A stretch of DNA of 64,000 bases from JAFGUF01 sp040883315 (GCA_040883315.1 JBFLKU010000016.1:62001-126000); one strand, 5' to 3'; positions 8,499 to 17,338 are shown, counted from the first letter of the stretch. The notes: generated by a model not told the origin, from the letters alone. Translations and numbers: made by a program.

Positions 8499-9413
8499 TT
8501 ATGTCTCCTTTGTTAAAAGCTTTATATATCCATGTAAATTGTCCCTGTCGCTTGCCTGTATTTCTTCAATGTCGCAGTTATCCATCACGGCTTTTAGTAT
8601 GAATAGACCATAGACTATAATATCTGCTCTTTTTTTCTGAAGTCCAGCTACTTCCATTCTTTGTTCAATATCCATGCTCTGCAGCTTTAGTATCATATTC
8701 TCCAGTTCATTATACGAAAAGCTTGTTTCATTGATTATGTCGCTATTATATGCTTCCATTTCGCATTTCATTGCAGCCATTGTAGTTATTGTACCGCCTA
8801 CGCCATACCACTTTATTTTTTTCTTTTCTTTAGCATATGATATAGTATTTGTGCTATCAGATACTAGAATAGAATTTATAAAAGACAATATTTCTTCTTC
8901 ATTATCATCTCTGCCTATTTTTTCTTTGCACTTTACAGCACCGATTTTCGCAGAGCTTGCCTCTATCAGTTTGCCGCCAGCACCTATTGCTATTTCTGTG
9001 CTCGCTCCGCCTATGTCAATAACTCCGCAAATGCCCTCTTCGCCTACTCCTGCAAATGCCATTTCAGCTTCCATGTCCTCTGGGATAACCTCGAGTATTA
9101 TTCTGGTCTTTTGCTTTACTTTTTTAATAAATTCGTCTTTGTTTCCCGCCACTCTAACCGCTGCTGTCGCAAACATATATATCTCGTCAGAGCTTTTCTC
9201 GTTTGCAATATCAACATATGTTGCTATTGCCTTCACCGTTGTATCCATTGACTCATTGTCCAGCATATAATCATCCGAAATGTTCCTATAAAGCCTTGTA
9301 GTGCTTAAATCCTTATAAATCTCGTTAATGCCGCTGCTGTTTACGTCCGCTACCAACAGACGAACAGAATTTGACCCAATGTCAATTACTGAAATCCTGC
9401 GTCCTGCTACCAT
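8499..9413 (-). CDS. Ppx/GppA family phosphatase
   Basis: A protein of about 304 residues of the actin-like ATPase superfamily. It has the phosphate-1 loop VIDIGSNSVRLLVADV at the N-terminus, the EVIPEDMEAEMAFAGV segment, and the second phosphate motif IDIGGASTEIAIG. The family hydrolyses inorganic polyphosphate (Ppx) or pppGpp (GppA). At this length it has only the two core domains, so activity cannot be settled. The frame extends upstream to 9473, but AAGGA is suitably spaced before the ATG at 9413 and homology begins there. A PPK2 polyphosphate kinase lies 2.3 kb upstream on the same strand, which slightly favours a polyphosphate role (inference). Confidence 0.87.
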   Translation of the reverse strand: MVAGRRISVIDIGSNSVRLLVADVNSSGINEIYKDLSTTRLYRNISDDYMLDNESMDTTVKAIATYVDIANEKSSDEIYMFATAAVRVAGNKDEFIKKVKQKTRIILEVIPEDMEAEMAFAGVGEEGICGVIDIGGASTEIAIGAGGKLIEASSAKIGAVKCKEKIGRDDNEEEILSFINSILVSDSTNTISYAKEKKKIKWYGVGGTITTMAAMKCEMEAYNSDIINETSFSYNELENMILKLQSMDIEQRMEVAGLQKKRADIIVYGLFILKAVMDNCDIEEIQASDRDNLHGYIKLLTKET

Positions 9414-9604
9414 TTGTATGTTTCCTTTTTTATCTATTTTATACGCAACAATGAGCAGGAAAACCCTGCCCATATTATGCTTTATTTATCTGTAAAATTT
9501 GTTTGTTCACTTAATTGTGCTTCGGCAAAAAAACCGCAGTAACTATCCTTATACGTTTCTCTTATATTCTGTTTTATAAAGATAATGTCCGGCATAAAAA
9601 TTAC

Positions 9605-11494
9605 CTATATCTCTACTTTCAAAATCTTTTCAAGTTCAGTTCCATTAATTTTTTCTTTTTTCAATAGCACTTCAACTACTTTTTCTATTTTATCCATGTT
9701 ATTTTTAAGGATATCCTTGGCTCTCTCAAGCTGCTTTGTTACTATAGATTTTATTTCAGTATCTATTTTTGCAGAAAGTGCTTCTGAATAGTTATTTGTA
9801 TGCCCGATTTCTCTACCAAGCATAAAGTCTCTATCGCTTGATAAAAATACAGGACCAATCTCATCGCTCATTCCGTATTGTGTTATCATCTGTCTTGCCA
9901 TGTTTGTAACATGCTGCAAGTCACTGACTGAGCCTGTTGAGGACTCGCCATAAACAAGGTTTTCTATTGCGTATCCGCCTAATGCCATTGCGATGTCATC
10001 ATAGAATATTGCTCTTGTTTTATAGCTTGTTTCTTCTTCCGGCAAAGTAGCTGTATATCCGCCTGCACCCAATCCTCTAGGAATAATTGATACTTCCTGT
10101 ACAGGATCACAGTTATCCAATAGGTAAGCCAGCACTGCATGTCCTGTTTCATGGTAAGCAACCAGCTTCAAATCTTTCGGTGTTACTCTTCTGCTCTTTT
10201 TCTCTAAACCTAGTCCTACTCTGTAGATAGCCTCGGTTATTCTATTCATAGATATTTCTTTTTCTTTATATCTAGCTGCCAAAATTGCAGATTCATTCAA
10301 TATATTTTCTAAATCAGCACCTGTTGCATATGGGGTCAGCTTCGCAATATCACCAAGCTTAACATCATCTGCTAGTGGCTTGCCCTTTGAGTGGATTTTT
10401 AATATCTCCTCACGACCTTTTACATCCGGGTAGTTTACAGATATTTGTCTGTCAAATCTGCCGGGTCTAAGCAGTGCACTGTCTAGAATATCAGCTCTGT
10501 TTGTTGCAGCCATTACTATGATGCCTTCGTTTGTGTCAAATCCATCCATTTCTACAAGCAGCTGATTCAGGGTTTGTTCCCTTTCATCGTGTCCGCCGCC
10601 CATGCCGCTGCCTCTATGTCGTCCCACAGCGTCAATTTCATCTATAAATATAATGCTTGGCGATGTTTTTTTTGCCTGTCCAAATAGATCTCTCACTCTG
10701 GATGCACCAACACCTACATACATTTCTACAAAGTCAGAACCTGATATTGTTAAAAATGGCACCTTGGCTTCACCAGCCACTGCTCTTGCAAGCAAGGTTT
10801 TTCCTGTTCCCGGAGGACCAACCATCAGAACACCCTTCGGTATTCTTGCACCCATGTCTATAAATCTTTGAGGCTCTTTCAAAAATTCAACAATTTCCTG
10901 CAGCTCTTCTTTTTCTTCGTCAGCACCTGCAACATTCGCAAATGTGATTTTCTGCTTATCAGCATCCACCACTCTTGCTCTGGATTTGCCAAAGTTCATT
11001 GCCTTATTGTTTGTGCTGTCAACTTGCTTCATGAAAAGCCTGATAGCAATAATCATAATTACCGCAATTATCAAATATGGCAGAACAATAGCAAGAAAAC
11101 CATTGTTTTTCACTTCTGTATTATATTCAATCTTCATGCCCAAGTCATTGACAGTAAGAGCATCTATATTTTTGCCTGCATTTTCTTCATAGGATAATGC
11201 AACCGCTTTTAAATCATCTTCTAGGTTCTTTACATTGGTAATATTTACTTTAAAATCATATTTTCTAGGGAATTCATCTTCTGCAATTTCTGTATCCTTA
11301 TACAGACCATAAATTTTTGTTTCTACAATGTATATTGAAGTTACACTTTTCTCTTGTACTTGCTCTAAAAACTCGTTATATGATAGTTCCTGAGGCTGTT
11401 CAGTTTGCCCAGATACGAAATATGTTGCCGCAAGTGTTAGAGCTATCATTACTATAAATACTAAAAAACCACCCAGGGTTTTGTTATCTTTCAA
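9605..11494 (-). CDS. ftsH: ATP-dependent zinc metalloprotease FtsH
   Basis: A 629-residue membrane AAA protease that extracts and degrades membrane and cytosolic proteins. It has two N-terminal transmembrane helices (about 8-27 and 133-154) flanking an extracytoplasmic domain. Then follow Walker A GPPGTGKT (226-233), Walker B IIFIDEIDAV, the second region of homology RPGRFDRQI, and the zinc-binding HETGH (448-452). All catalytic elements are intact and the length is normal. In many Firmicutes ftsH sits directly after tilS-hpt; here that pair is 14 kb away. A promoter with TTGCTT and TATAAT precedes it. No clear terminator was seen downstream. Confidence 0.97.
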   Translation of the reverse strand: MKDNKTLGGFLVFIVMIALTLAATYFVSGQTEQPQELSYNEFLEQVQEKSVTSIYIVETKIYGLYKDTEIAEDEFPRKYDFKVNITNVKNLEDDLKAVALSYEENAGKNIDALTVNDLGMKIEYNTEVKNNGFLAIVLPYLIIAVIMIIAIRLFMKQVDSTNNKAMNFGKSRARVVDADKQKITFANVAGADEEKEELQEIVEFLKEPQRFIDMGARIPKGVLMVGPPGTGKTLLARAVAGEAKVPFLTISGSDFVEMYVGVGASRVRDLFGQAKKTSPSIIFIDEIDAVGRHRGSGMGGGHDEREQTLNQLLVEMDGFDTNEGIIVMAATNRADILDSALLRPGRFDRQISVNYPDVKGREEILKIHSKGKPLADDVKLGDIAKLTPYATGADLENILNESAILAARYKEKEISMNRITEAIYRVGLGLEKKSRRVTPKDLKLVAYHETGHAVLAYLLDNCDPVQEVSIIPRGLGAGGYTATLPEEETSYKTRAIFYDDIAMALGGYAIENLVYGESSTGSVSDLQHVTNMARQMITQYGMSDEIGPVFLSSDRDFMLGREIGHTNNYSEALSAKIDTEIKSIVTKQLERAKDILKNNMDKIEKVVEVLLKKEKINGTELEKILKVEI

Positions 11495-11571
11495 TTAAAT
11501 TTCCTCCTTGATATATATAAATAATTGAATACTAAAGAATCAACTTTTGGTAATATTTACACAGTCTATTC

Positions 11572-11600
11572 ATTATATCACTTGACCTTTTAATAAGCAA
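11572..11600 (-). promoter_or_regulatory. candidate sigma-A promoter of ftsH
   Basis: Minus-strand TTGCTT (11595-11600) and a consensus TATAAT (11572-11577) with a 17-base spacer, about 78 bases upstream of the ftsH start. Confidence 0.6.
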
Positions 11601-11647
11601 CTTAATTATTTAGTAAGTTTTCTTTAGATTTTCTTAAGATTCTTGTA

Positions 11648-11679
11648 TGTTTATTTGCAAAATATTCAGCAAATAAACA
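11648..11679. repeat. 11-base perfect inverted repeat between ppk2 and ftsH
   Basis: TGTTTATTTGC (11648-11658) and GCAAATAAACA (11669-11679) with a 10-base spacer. The symmetry extends by about three more bases if one bulge is allowed. There is no T-run on the minus strand, so it is not a typical terminator for ppk2. It may be a regulator-binding site or an mRNA 3'-end hairpin. Confidence 0.6.
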
Positions 11680-11760
11680 ATACTTTTATACGAGAATTAT
11701 CAGCTAATAATGCACTTTAGTATGTAACAATATCACAATGAATCTATATATGCTTATATT

Positions 11761-12567
11761 CTATTTCTTCTTTTTTGCAATTTCAGAAGCCATATCTTCA
11801 ACCAGTCTTTCTGAGTTGAAATTTTCATTATATGTGCTTTTTTTTGCTTCAGGCATCTTTATTTTCGGGTATGCTATGTCATCATATTCGAATTGATTCA
11901 GCAGGTGATTTATGCAGTTAATCCTTGCGTGGTTTTTTATGTCTGCGTCTATCACATACCATGGCGAAGCATCCGAGTCTGTATGCTTAAACATCACTTC
12001 AACTGCTTTTGAATAATCGTCCCATTTGTCCATAGATGCTAAGTCTACAGGCCCTAGCTTCCACCTTTTCGTAATATCATTATTTCTGTCATTCAGTCTT
12101 TTTAGCTGCTCTTGCTGGCTTACTGCAAACCAATACTTTATCAGCACAATGCCCGATGATATCAGCAGGCTTTCAAACTTTGGACAATCCTCCAAAAACC
12201 TTTCATATTGCTCCTCGCTGCAAAAGCCCATCACTTTTTCAACGCCGGCTCTATTGTACCAGCTTCTATCAAAAATCACCATTTCGCCCTCTGCAGGCAG
12301 ATGTGCAACATATCTTTGAAAATACCATTGGCTTCTTTCTCTGTCAGTGGGTTTAGGTAGTGCAGCCACCCTGCAAAACCTAGAATTGAGTTTTTGAGTT
12401 ATTCTTTTTATAGTTCCGCCTTTTCCAGCCGCATCTCTGCCCTCAAACACCACAACCACCTTTTTGTTGTTTTCCTTTATCCATTGCTGCAGCTTGATAA
12501 GCTCTATCTGCAGTCTTTCCATCTCTTTTTCATATGCTTTTTTCGAAATTTCGATTTTGTTTTTCAT
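11761..12567 (-). CDS. ppk2: PPK2 family polyphosphate kinase
   Basis: A 268-residue single-domain PPK2, which transfers phosphate between polyphosphate and nucleotides, usually making nucleoside di- or triphosphates from polyphosphate. It contains the Walker A-like EGRDAAGKGG (about 42-51), the PKPTDRERSQWYFQRYVAHLP segment, and the Walker B/lid FDRSWYNRAGVEKVMGFC, all characteristic of the family. Subclass (ADP- or AMP-directed) cannot be decided by eye. It stands alone, but ftsH and then a Ppx/GppA phosphatase follow on the same strand. No PPK1 gene is in the window. Confidence 0.92.
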   Translation of the reverse strand: MKNKIEISKKAYEKEMERLQIELIKLQQWIKENNKKVVVVFEGRDAAGKGGTIKRITQKLNSRFCRVAALPKPTDRERSQWYFQRYVAHLPAEGEMVIFDRSWYNRAGVEKVMGFCSEEQYERFLEDCPKFESLLISSGIVLIKYWFAVSQQEQLKRLNDRNNDITKRWKLGPVDLASMDKWDDYSKAVEVMFKHTDSDASPWYVIDADIKNHARINCINHLLNQFEYDDIAYPKIKMPEAKKSTYNENFNSERLVEDMASEIAKKKK

Positions 12568-12781
12568 AAATCTATCCTCAAAATTTATTTTTCTGTAATT
12601 ATATCACTGTATATATAATTATTCAAAAATATAATATAAATTATAGTATTTCATTTATTTGTCAATAATCAAATAATTTATTGAAAATATAAACATATTA
12701 TGATAATCTTAAAACGAATATAGTATAAATTATTTTTTAGAATATTATCGTAATGGAACACAAAAGAATGGAGAAAAGAAT

Positions 12782-13321
12782 ATGGATTTATTAAAAAGCA
12801 TCTTAAAAGAGGTTATGCAGGATGATAACCTAGACCAGTTATCAGAAAAAACAAATATCAGCAGAGACTCAATCGGCGACGTTGTAAAAGAAAGTATGCC
12901 TGCTATTTTGGAAGGATTAAACCAAAATACCAATAAAAAATCTGGAGCTGAATCTTTGCTTTCTGCTTTGTCAGGACATAATGGCTCTTTGCTGGATAAT
13001 GTTAAAAAAGGTGACCTTAGCGGAATCGATTTGGAAGATGGTGCCAAAATCATTGGTCATATCTTCGGCTCAAATAAAGAAGACGTTGCAGGCGAAATCG
13101 CAGGCGATGTTGGCATAGACAAAGGTCAATCAAAAGACCTGCTAAGCGCACTAGCACCAATTGTTATGAGTGCCCTAAGCAAAGAAAAAGAAGACAATGA
13201 TTTGGATGCTGATGGTCTTTCAGGGCTGACAACCACACTTATGAATTCCTTCCTAGGTGGTGAAAATGGTGGGGATAATTTGGGTAAGATAGTAAAATTA
13301 ATAGGAAAATTCTTAACCTGA
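12782..13321 (+). CDS. DUF937 domain-containing protein
   Basis: A 179-residue, acidic, soluble protein of the DUF937 family. The first ~100 residues (LLKSILKEVMQDDNLDQLSE, ISRDSIGDVVKESMPAILEGL, SLLSALSGHNGSLLDNV) and the repeated GEIAGDVGIDKGQSKDLLSALAPIVMSAL segment show the helical, Gly/Leu-rich repeats typical of the family, ending in FLGGENGGDNLGK. Function is unknown. There is no signal peptide or membrane segment. GGAG about nine bases before the ATG supports the start. It is a monocistronic unit between the divergent ppk2 and the convergent sortase gene, and ends in a clear terminator. Confidence 0.85.
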   Translation: MDLLKSILKEVMQDDNLDQLSEKTNISRDSIGDVVKESMPAILEGLNQNTNKKSGAESLLSALSGHNGSLLDNVKKGDLSGIDLEDGAKIIGHIFGSNKEDVAGEIAGDVGIDKGQSKDLLSALAPIVMSALSKEKEDNDLDADGLSGLTTTLMNSFLGGENGGDNLGKIVKLIGKFLT

Positions 13322-13341
13322 TAAATAAAACAAATTTACTA

Positions 13342-13366
13342 TGCCTCCAATGGAGGCATTTTTTAT
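13342..13366 (+). terminator. intrinsic terminator after the DUF937 gene
   Basis: TGCCTCC (13342-13348), a 3-base loop and GGAGGCA (13352-13358), followed by TTTTTT. The T-run is on the plus strand only. Confidence 0.85.
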
Positions 13367-14163
13367 TGCAGTAATTTAGCCATCACAACTACTCTATAGT
13401 CATGAGACACAGAGCAAGTAGAAAGTGTGAGCACAATATCGTTTTCACTTAGCTCTACATCCGTCTCATATAGAGATAAGCTCTGACAGTATTCAATAAA
13501 TTCCAGCCATTGTTCGTCGTTTTCAAACTCTGTGTGTATATAATCAAAATCAATGTGCGTTTCAAATGTAGCAAAGACCTCCCATTCCATCTCTCCCGCT
13601 AATGTATCAAAATGCACAATTTTATGTTCATCAAAAAAATCTTTTTCAAAATAAAATACCAGACTTCTGAACATTGACCCGTCTTTCATTCTATGTCCAT
13701 AAAGTATGATGTTTCTTGTTTCAGGCATATCATATACATCGCATCTAAAATCCAAAAATACAGCTCCGTGGTACGAATAATTCTTGTCAAAATCATAATG
13801 CAGATAATACTCATTGTCACCGCTATACATCACAGGATAATCAATAGCCGTTCCTTCGATATTTATATAGCCAATGGTGTCTTCATTTTTTTCTCTAAAT
13901 TCCTGTATTTTAATCGGTATCTCAGGCACTGGGGTCGCGGTAGGTACAAGAGTTGGCGTTGCATTAATTGCGGGAGTAGGTTCTATGGTAGGGGTTTCAG
14001 CCTGTGGAGTATATGTCAATTCAATCTTTGTGTTTTCATCTTCATTATGCCTGTATTCAGAAGCAATTACAGCAACCAAAGATCCAACCGAAAGCACTAT
14101 AATTAATCCTGCAAAAACCAACAGCAAATACTCATTATTGTTCCTCTTAGTTTTTCTATCCAA
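13363..14163 (-). CDS. class B sortase
   Basis: A 266-residue membrane-anchored transpeptidase that attaches cell-surface proteins to peptidoglycan or assembles pilin-like polymers. It has a short cytoplasmic start, one transmembrane helix (about 12-34), and a Pro/Thr-rich spacer (about 51-80, with repeated ATP and PTP units). The sortase domain follows, with the catalytic triad intact: His157 in LYGHRMKDGSMF, Cys250 in LTLSTC and Arg257 in DYRVVVMAKL. The extra helix region between the His and Cys strands is typical of class B. No LPXTG- or NPQTN-type substrate gene is adjacent. A second, cysteine-less sortase-like gene lies upstream on the same strand but is separated by a terminator. Confidence 0.92.
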   Translation of the reverse strand: MDRKTKRNNNEYLLLVFAGLIIVLSVGSLVAVIASEYRHNEDENTKIELTYTPQAETPTIEPTPAINATPTLVPTATPVPEIPIKIQEFREKNEDTIGYINIEGTAIDYPVMYSGDNEYYLHYDFDKNYSYHGAVFLDFRCDVYDMPETRNIILYGHRMKDGSMFRSLVFYFEKDFFDEHKIVHFDTLAGEMEWEVFATFETHIDFDYIHTEFENDEQWLEFIEYCQSLSLYETDVELSENDIVLTLSTCSVSHDYRVVVMAKLLQ

Positions 14164-14235
14164 TTCTCAATACCTCCTATATGTTCATTTTACAATACTT
14201 TATAATATTATAAAAGCACAATAAAATAAACATAT

Positions 14236-14260
14236 AAAAAGAGCCGGATTTCTCCGACCC
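14236..14260 (-). terminator. intrinsic terminator after the sortase-like gene
   Basis: On the minus strand GGGTCGG (14254-14260) and CCGGCTC (14241-14247) pair over seven positions with two G-U pairs around a six-base loop, then TTTTT (14236-14240). It separates the sortase-like gene from the class B sortase gene. Confidence 0.75.
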
Positions 14261-14272
14261 TACAAGTCAATT

Positions 14273-14845
14273 TTATTCAAGTACCGCTTCTACCACATAC
14301 CTTCTGTTGGTTAATGAAAGCGACATAAACGGATACTTAGAAACCAAAGTTAATACGGATTCTTCAGTGTTATCCAGTGGTATCTCTGATGGCACGCATA
14401 CACTAGCGGAGCTGACTATGTATCTGTATTCTCCTTTGTAGCTCTCAATTACTATCAAGTCACCAATACTAAGCTTAGATAGATAGTAAAACCCTTGTTC
14501 CTGATGTCCCATAATAATTGTTCTGCCTGCATCTCCCGGCAAAGTATCTCCAAAAAGGAATGCCCCCTCGCTATTGGATTCTACAGAAGAGTAGAATGGC
14601 AGTTTGTAGTTTTCTGTCAGCTGCACTATTCCTGCTATATTTGTCGTCAGCTGTTCGTCGTTGTAGTCTAAAGCAATCTGCTCTCGGTTTTTGTTCCAAT
14701 ATGCTACATCTCTCATTGATTCGCTTTCCTGTGCTGCAACATAAACAAAAAATGATGCAAGCAGCAAAAATAAAGGTATGAAAACCAGAAGCAAAATAAA
14801 TCTTTTTTTAATCCTTGAGAATCCCTTGTGCGACCCTAAAACCAT
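14273..14845 (-). CDS. sortase-family protein lacking the catalytic cysteine
   Basis: About 190 residues: one transmembrane helix (about 16-37), then a compact sortase-like barrel. Homology is seen in AGIVQL...LPFYSS, GRTIIMGHQEQGFYYLSKLSIGD (His114 aligned with the catalytic His) and PLDNTEESVLTLVSKYPF, and in the C-terminal RRYVVEAVL carrying the catalytic Arg. In sortases the strand reads TLVTC; here it reads TLVSK, so the nucleophile position is Lys170 (codon AAG). The only Cys (150) lies elsewhere. It is therefore probably not an active transpeptidase, or it has a changed function. AAAGGGG five bases before the ATG at 14845 favours that start over 14869. It resembles the shorter class D/E proteins more than its class B neighbour. 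Confidence 0.75.
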   Translation of the reverse strand: MVLGSHKGFSRIKKRFILLLVFIPLFLLLASFFVYVAAQESESMRDVAYWNKNREQIALDYNDEQLTTNIAGIVQLTENYKLPFYSSVESNSEGAFLFGDTLPGDAGRTIIMGHQEQGFYYLSKLSIGDLIVIESYKGEYRYIVSSASVCVPSEIPLDNTEESVLTLVSKYPFMSLSLTNRRYVVEAVLE

Positions 14846-15174
14846 AATATCCCCTTTCACATCAAACAAAGTATATGTTTAAAAGCCTGATGCGCTACTC
14901 ATATCAGAATATATTTATATTATTTTTTTTTGAGAATACCAAAAATTTTATATAAGGGATATAAAAATGTGATTATATCCTTTCCACCTTAACAATTCGG
15001 CTATTTATATTTATGCCTTATTTCACTCTAAATCTTATTTAATAATTATACAACATCAATCATTTTTCCTTCAAGTAAATTCTAGGGATTTGTCCTATTG
15101 TTAACACTATGTTAATATTTGCTCTTGTGCAGTGTGTTTAATTAATACTATAATCGTATTTTCAATCAGTGCAA
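14846..15174. other. intergenic region without a gene
   Basis: No coding frame with a ribosome site is seen in this AT-rich stretch upstream of the sortase-like gene and downstream of pnp. It holds the inverted repeat at 14957-14980 and a second short one, TTAACA-CTA-TGTTAA, at 15101-15115. The pnp terminator follows at 15174-15203. Confidence 0.6.
14957..14980. repeat. hyphenated inverted repeat, possible operator
   Basis: GGATATAA (14957-14964) and TTATATCC (14973-14980) are perfect inverted copies around an 8-base spacer. The arms extend to 11 bases with a single mismatch. On the minus strand it contains a TATAAT -10-like sequence, about 110 bases upstream of the sortase-like gene, so it could be a regulator site on its promoter. 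Confidence 0.55.
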
Positions 15175-15203
15175 CAAAAAAAGGCTAATTAATTAGCCTT
15201 TTT
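15174..15203 (-). terminator. intrinsic terminator of pnp
   Basis: A palindrome centred on GGCTAATTAATTAGCC (15183-15198) is flanked by As at 15174-15182 that read as a T-run on the minus strand, just downstream of the pnp stop. The T-run on the other side makes it look bidirectional. Confidence 0.8.
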
Positions 15204-15226
15204 ATTATTTCCTTGAATTCATTTAA

Positions 15227-17338
15227 CTATTCATTCAAATCTTTAAGCATTTCTTTCTCTTGCTCAATCAGCTCTTTTCTAGAAAGGTCGATTCTGCCAT
15301 TGTTATCTATCTTGATAACCTTTACCAAAATCTTGTCTCCTTCTTTCACTTCGTCTTCCACTTTTTCCACTCTGTGGTTTGCCAGCTTGGATATGTGGCA
15401 AAGTCCGTCTTTTCCGGGCAGCAGCTCTACAAAAGCACCAAATGCCATCAGCTTCACTACCTTACCCAAATATACTTCGCCCACTTCTACTTCCTTAACA
15501 ATTGCTTCTATCATTGCTCTTGCCTTGTCCATAGCTTCTTGGTCTGATGTTGCGATGTATACTATGCCTTCATCTTCAATATCAATTTTTACGCCTGTTT
15601 CATCAATGATTTTATTAATCATTTTTCCACCAGGTCCTATTACGTCTCTAATCTTGTCAGGATTAATATTGAAAGAAATAATCTTTGGTGCGTATTTAGA
15701 AAGATTCTCTCTTGGTGTATCGATAGTTTCAAGCATTTTGTCCAAAATGAACAGTCTACCTACCCTAGCCTGCTCTAGCGCACGCTCTAGTATAGACTTA
15801 TTTATGCCCTTAATTTTTATATCCATTTGAATGGCTGTAATGCCGTCTTTTGTGCCGGCTACTTTGAAGTCCATATCTCCTAGGAAGTCTTCCAATCCTT
15901 GAATGTCTGTCAATACAGCTACATTGTCTGAATCAGCATCTTTAATCAGTCCCATTGCCACACCAGCTACAGGAGCCTTGATAGGAACGCCTGCGTCCAT
16001 CAGTGACAAAGTTGAACCACAGATAGATGCCTGTGATGTAGAGCCGTTGGATGACAATACCTCAGATACCACTCTTATAGTATATGGGAAATCACTTTCA
16101 TCAGGTATAACAGGCAGTAATGCTCTCTCTGCCAGCGCACCGTGTCCAATTTCACGTCTGCCAGGTCCTCTATTTGGTTTCGCTTCGCCTACGCTGAATC
16201 CCGGGAAATTATAGTGATGAATGTATCTTTTCTTTTCATCGGTTGTTATTCCATCTAGCTTTTGATACTCACTGATTGAGCCTAAAGTAGCAACGGACAT
16301 AACCTGTGTTTCACCGCGTGTGAATATTCCAGTACCGTGTGTTCTTGGCAGTACGCCAACTTCACACCATATTGGGCGGATTTCTTCTGTTGTTCTGCCG
16401 TCTGGGCGAACACCATTCAGTATTTTTTCTCTTACTATCTCTTTAGTGATTGAATATATTACATCTCCAGCACTTCCGATAGTTTCTGGAAATTTCTCTG
16501 CCAATGCAGTCAATATCTTTTCTTGGCATGCATCTTGAAGCACTTTTCTTTCATTTCTGTCAAAAGGCTCTAGTGATGCTTTAATATCATCGTAGAATTC
16601 ATCACGAATCGCTTTCTCAAGGTCTTCTTCCGGCTTATAGAGCTCAACTTCTAGTTTCTCTTTTCCTACTTCTTTAGCTATGTTTTCGATAAATGCAACA
16701 ATTTTTTTGATTTCTTCATGAGCTAGTAATATAGCTTCCAGCATTTGTGCTTCACTTATTCCGCCAGCACCTGCTTCCACCATCATAACAGCATCTTTTG
16801 TTCCTGCTACAGTTAAATCCAACATAGATTTTTCTCTTTGCTCATAGTTAGGGTTAACGATATATTCTCCGTCTATCATTCCCACTTCTACTGCACCAGT
16901 TGGACCTGCAAATGGAATATCTGAAATACTTAATACCACAGATGATCCAATCATAGCCAAAACTTCCGGCTGTACCTCAGGGTCAACCGACATAACAGTT
17001 GCTACTATCTGAACATCGTTTCTAAATCCTTTTGGAAACAGTGGTCTAAGTGGTCTGTCAATTAATCTGGATGTTAAAATTGCGTGTTCCGGTGGTCTGG
17101 CTTCTCTTTTTGTAAAGCCTCCTGGTATTTTGCCAACGGCATACATCTTTGCTTCGTAGTCAACGCTCAAGGGGAAAAAATCGATTCCGTCTCTTGGCTT
17201 TTCTGACATTGTTACGACTACAAACACTACTGATTCGCCACAGCTAACCATACATGCAGCATTTGCCTGTCCTGCTAAGTTACCAGTCTCTACTTTAACC
17301 GTACGACCAGCTAACTCCATCTCAAATGTTCTCTTCAT
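15227..17338 (-). CDS. pnp: polyribonucleotide nucleotidyltransferase (PNPase)
   Basis: A 703-residue phosphorolytic 3'-5' exoribonuclease that degrades mRNA to nucleoside diphosphates. The usual order is present. A first RNase PH domain begins at the N-terminus (FEMELAGRTVKVETGNLAGQANAA; FTKREARPPEHAILTSRLIDRP). A helical linker and the catalytic second RNase PH domain follow (GEAKPNRGPGRREIGHGALAERAL; DFKVAGTKDGITAIQMDIKIKGI). Then come KH (IRDVIGPGGKMINKIIDETG) and S1 (GEVYLGKVVKLMAFGAFVELLPGKDGLCHISKL) domains. The frame opens at 17356, but GGGAG lies eight bases before the ATG at 17338. It follows rpsO, the conserved order in most bacteria. The 198-base gap carries two hairpins. Confidence 0.97.
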   Translation of the reverse strand: MKRTFEMELAGRTVKVETGNLAGQANAACMVSCGESVVFVVVTMSEKPRDGIDFFPLSVDYEAKMYAVGKIPGGFTKREARPPEHAILTSRLIDRPLRPLFPKGFRNDVQIVATVMSVDPEVQPEVLAMIGSSVVLSISDIPFAGPTGAVEVGMIDGEYIVNPNYEQREKSMLDLTVAGTKDAVMMVEAGAGGISEAQMLEAILLAHEEIKKIVAFIENIAKEVGKEKLEVELYKPEEDLEKAIRDEFYDDIKASLEPFDRNERKVLQDACQEKILTALAEKFPETIGSAGDVIYSITKEIVREKILNGVRPDGRTTEEIRPIWCEVGVLPRTHGTGIFTRGETQVMSVATLGSISEYQKLDGITTDEKKRYIHHYNFPGFSVGEAKPNRGPGRREIGHGALAERALLPVIPDESDFPYTIRVVSEVLSSNGSTSQASICGSTLSLMDAGVPIKAPVAGVAMGLIKDADSDNVAVLTDIQGLEDFLGDMDFKVAGTKDGITAIQMDIKIKGINKSILERALEQARVGRLFILDKMLETIDTPRENLSKYAPKIISFNINPDKIRDVIGPGGKMINKIIDETGVKIDIEDEGIVYIATSDQEAMDKARAMIEAIVKEVEVGEVYLGKVVKLMAFGAFVELLPGKDGLCHISKLANHRVEKVEDEVKEGDKILVKVIKIDNNGRIDLSRKELIEQEKEMLKDLNE

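Noticed and set aside
9474..9604. Terminator downstream of ftsH
   Set aside because: Only a 3-4 bp GC stem around a T-run was found, which is not enough to call; read-through into the Ppx/GppA gene remains possible.
13342..13358. Hairpin after the DUF937 gene as a shared terminator for the class B sortase gene
   Set aside because: On the minus strand the stem is followed by TAGTAAATTTG rather than a T-run, so it should work on the plus strand only.
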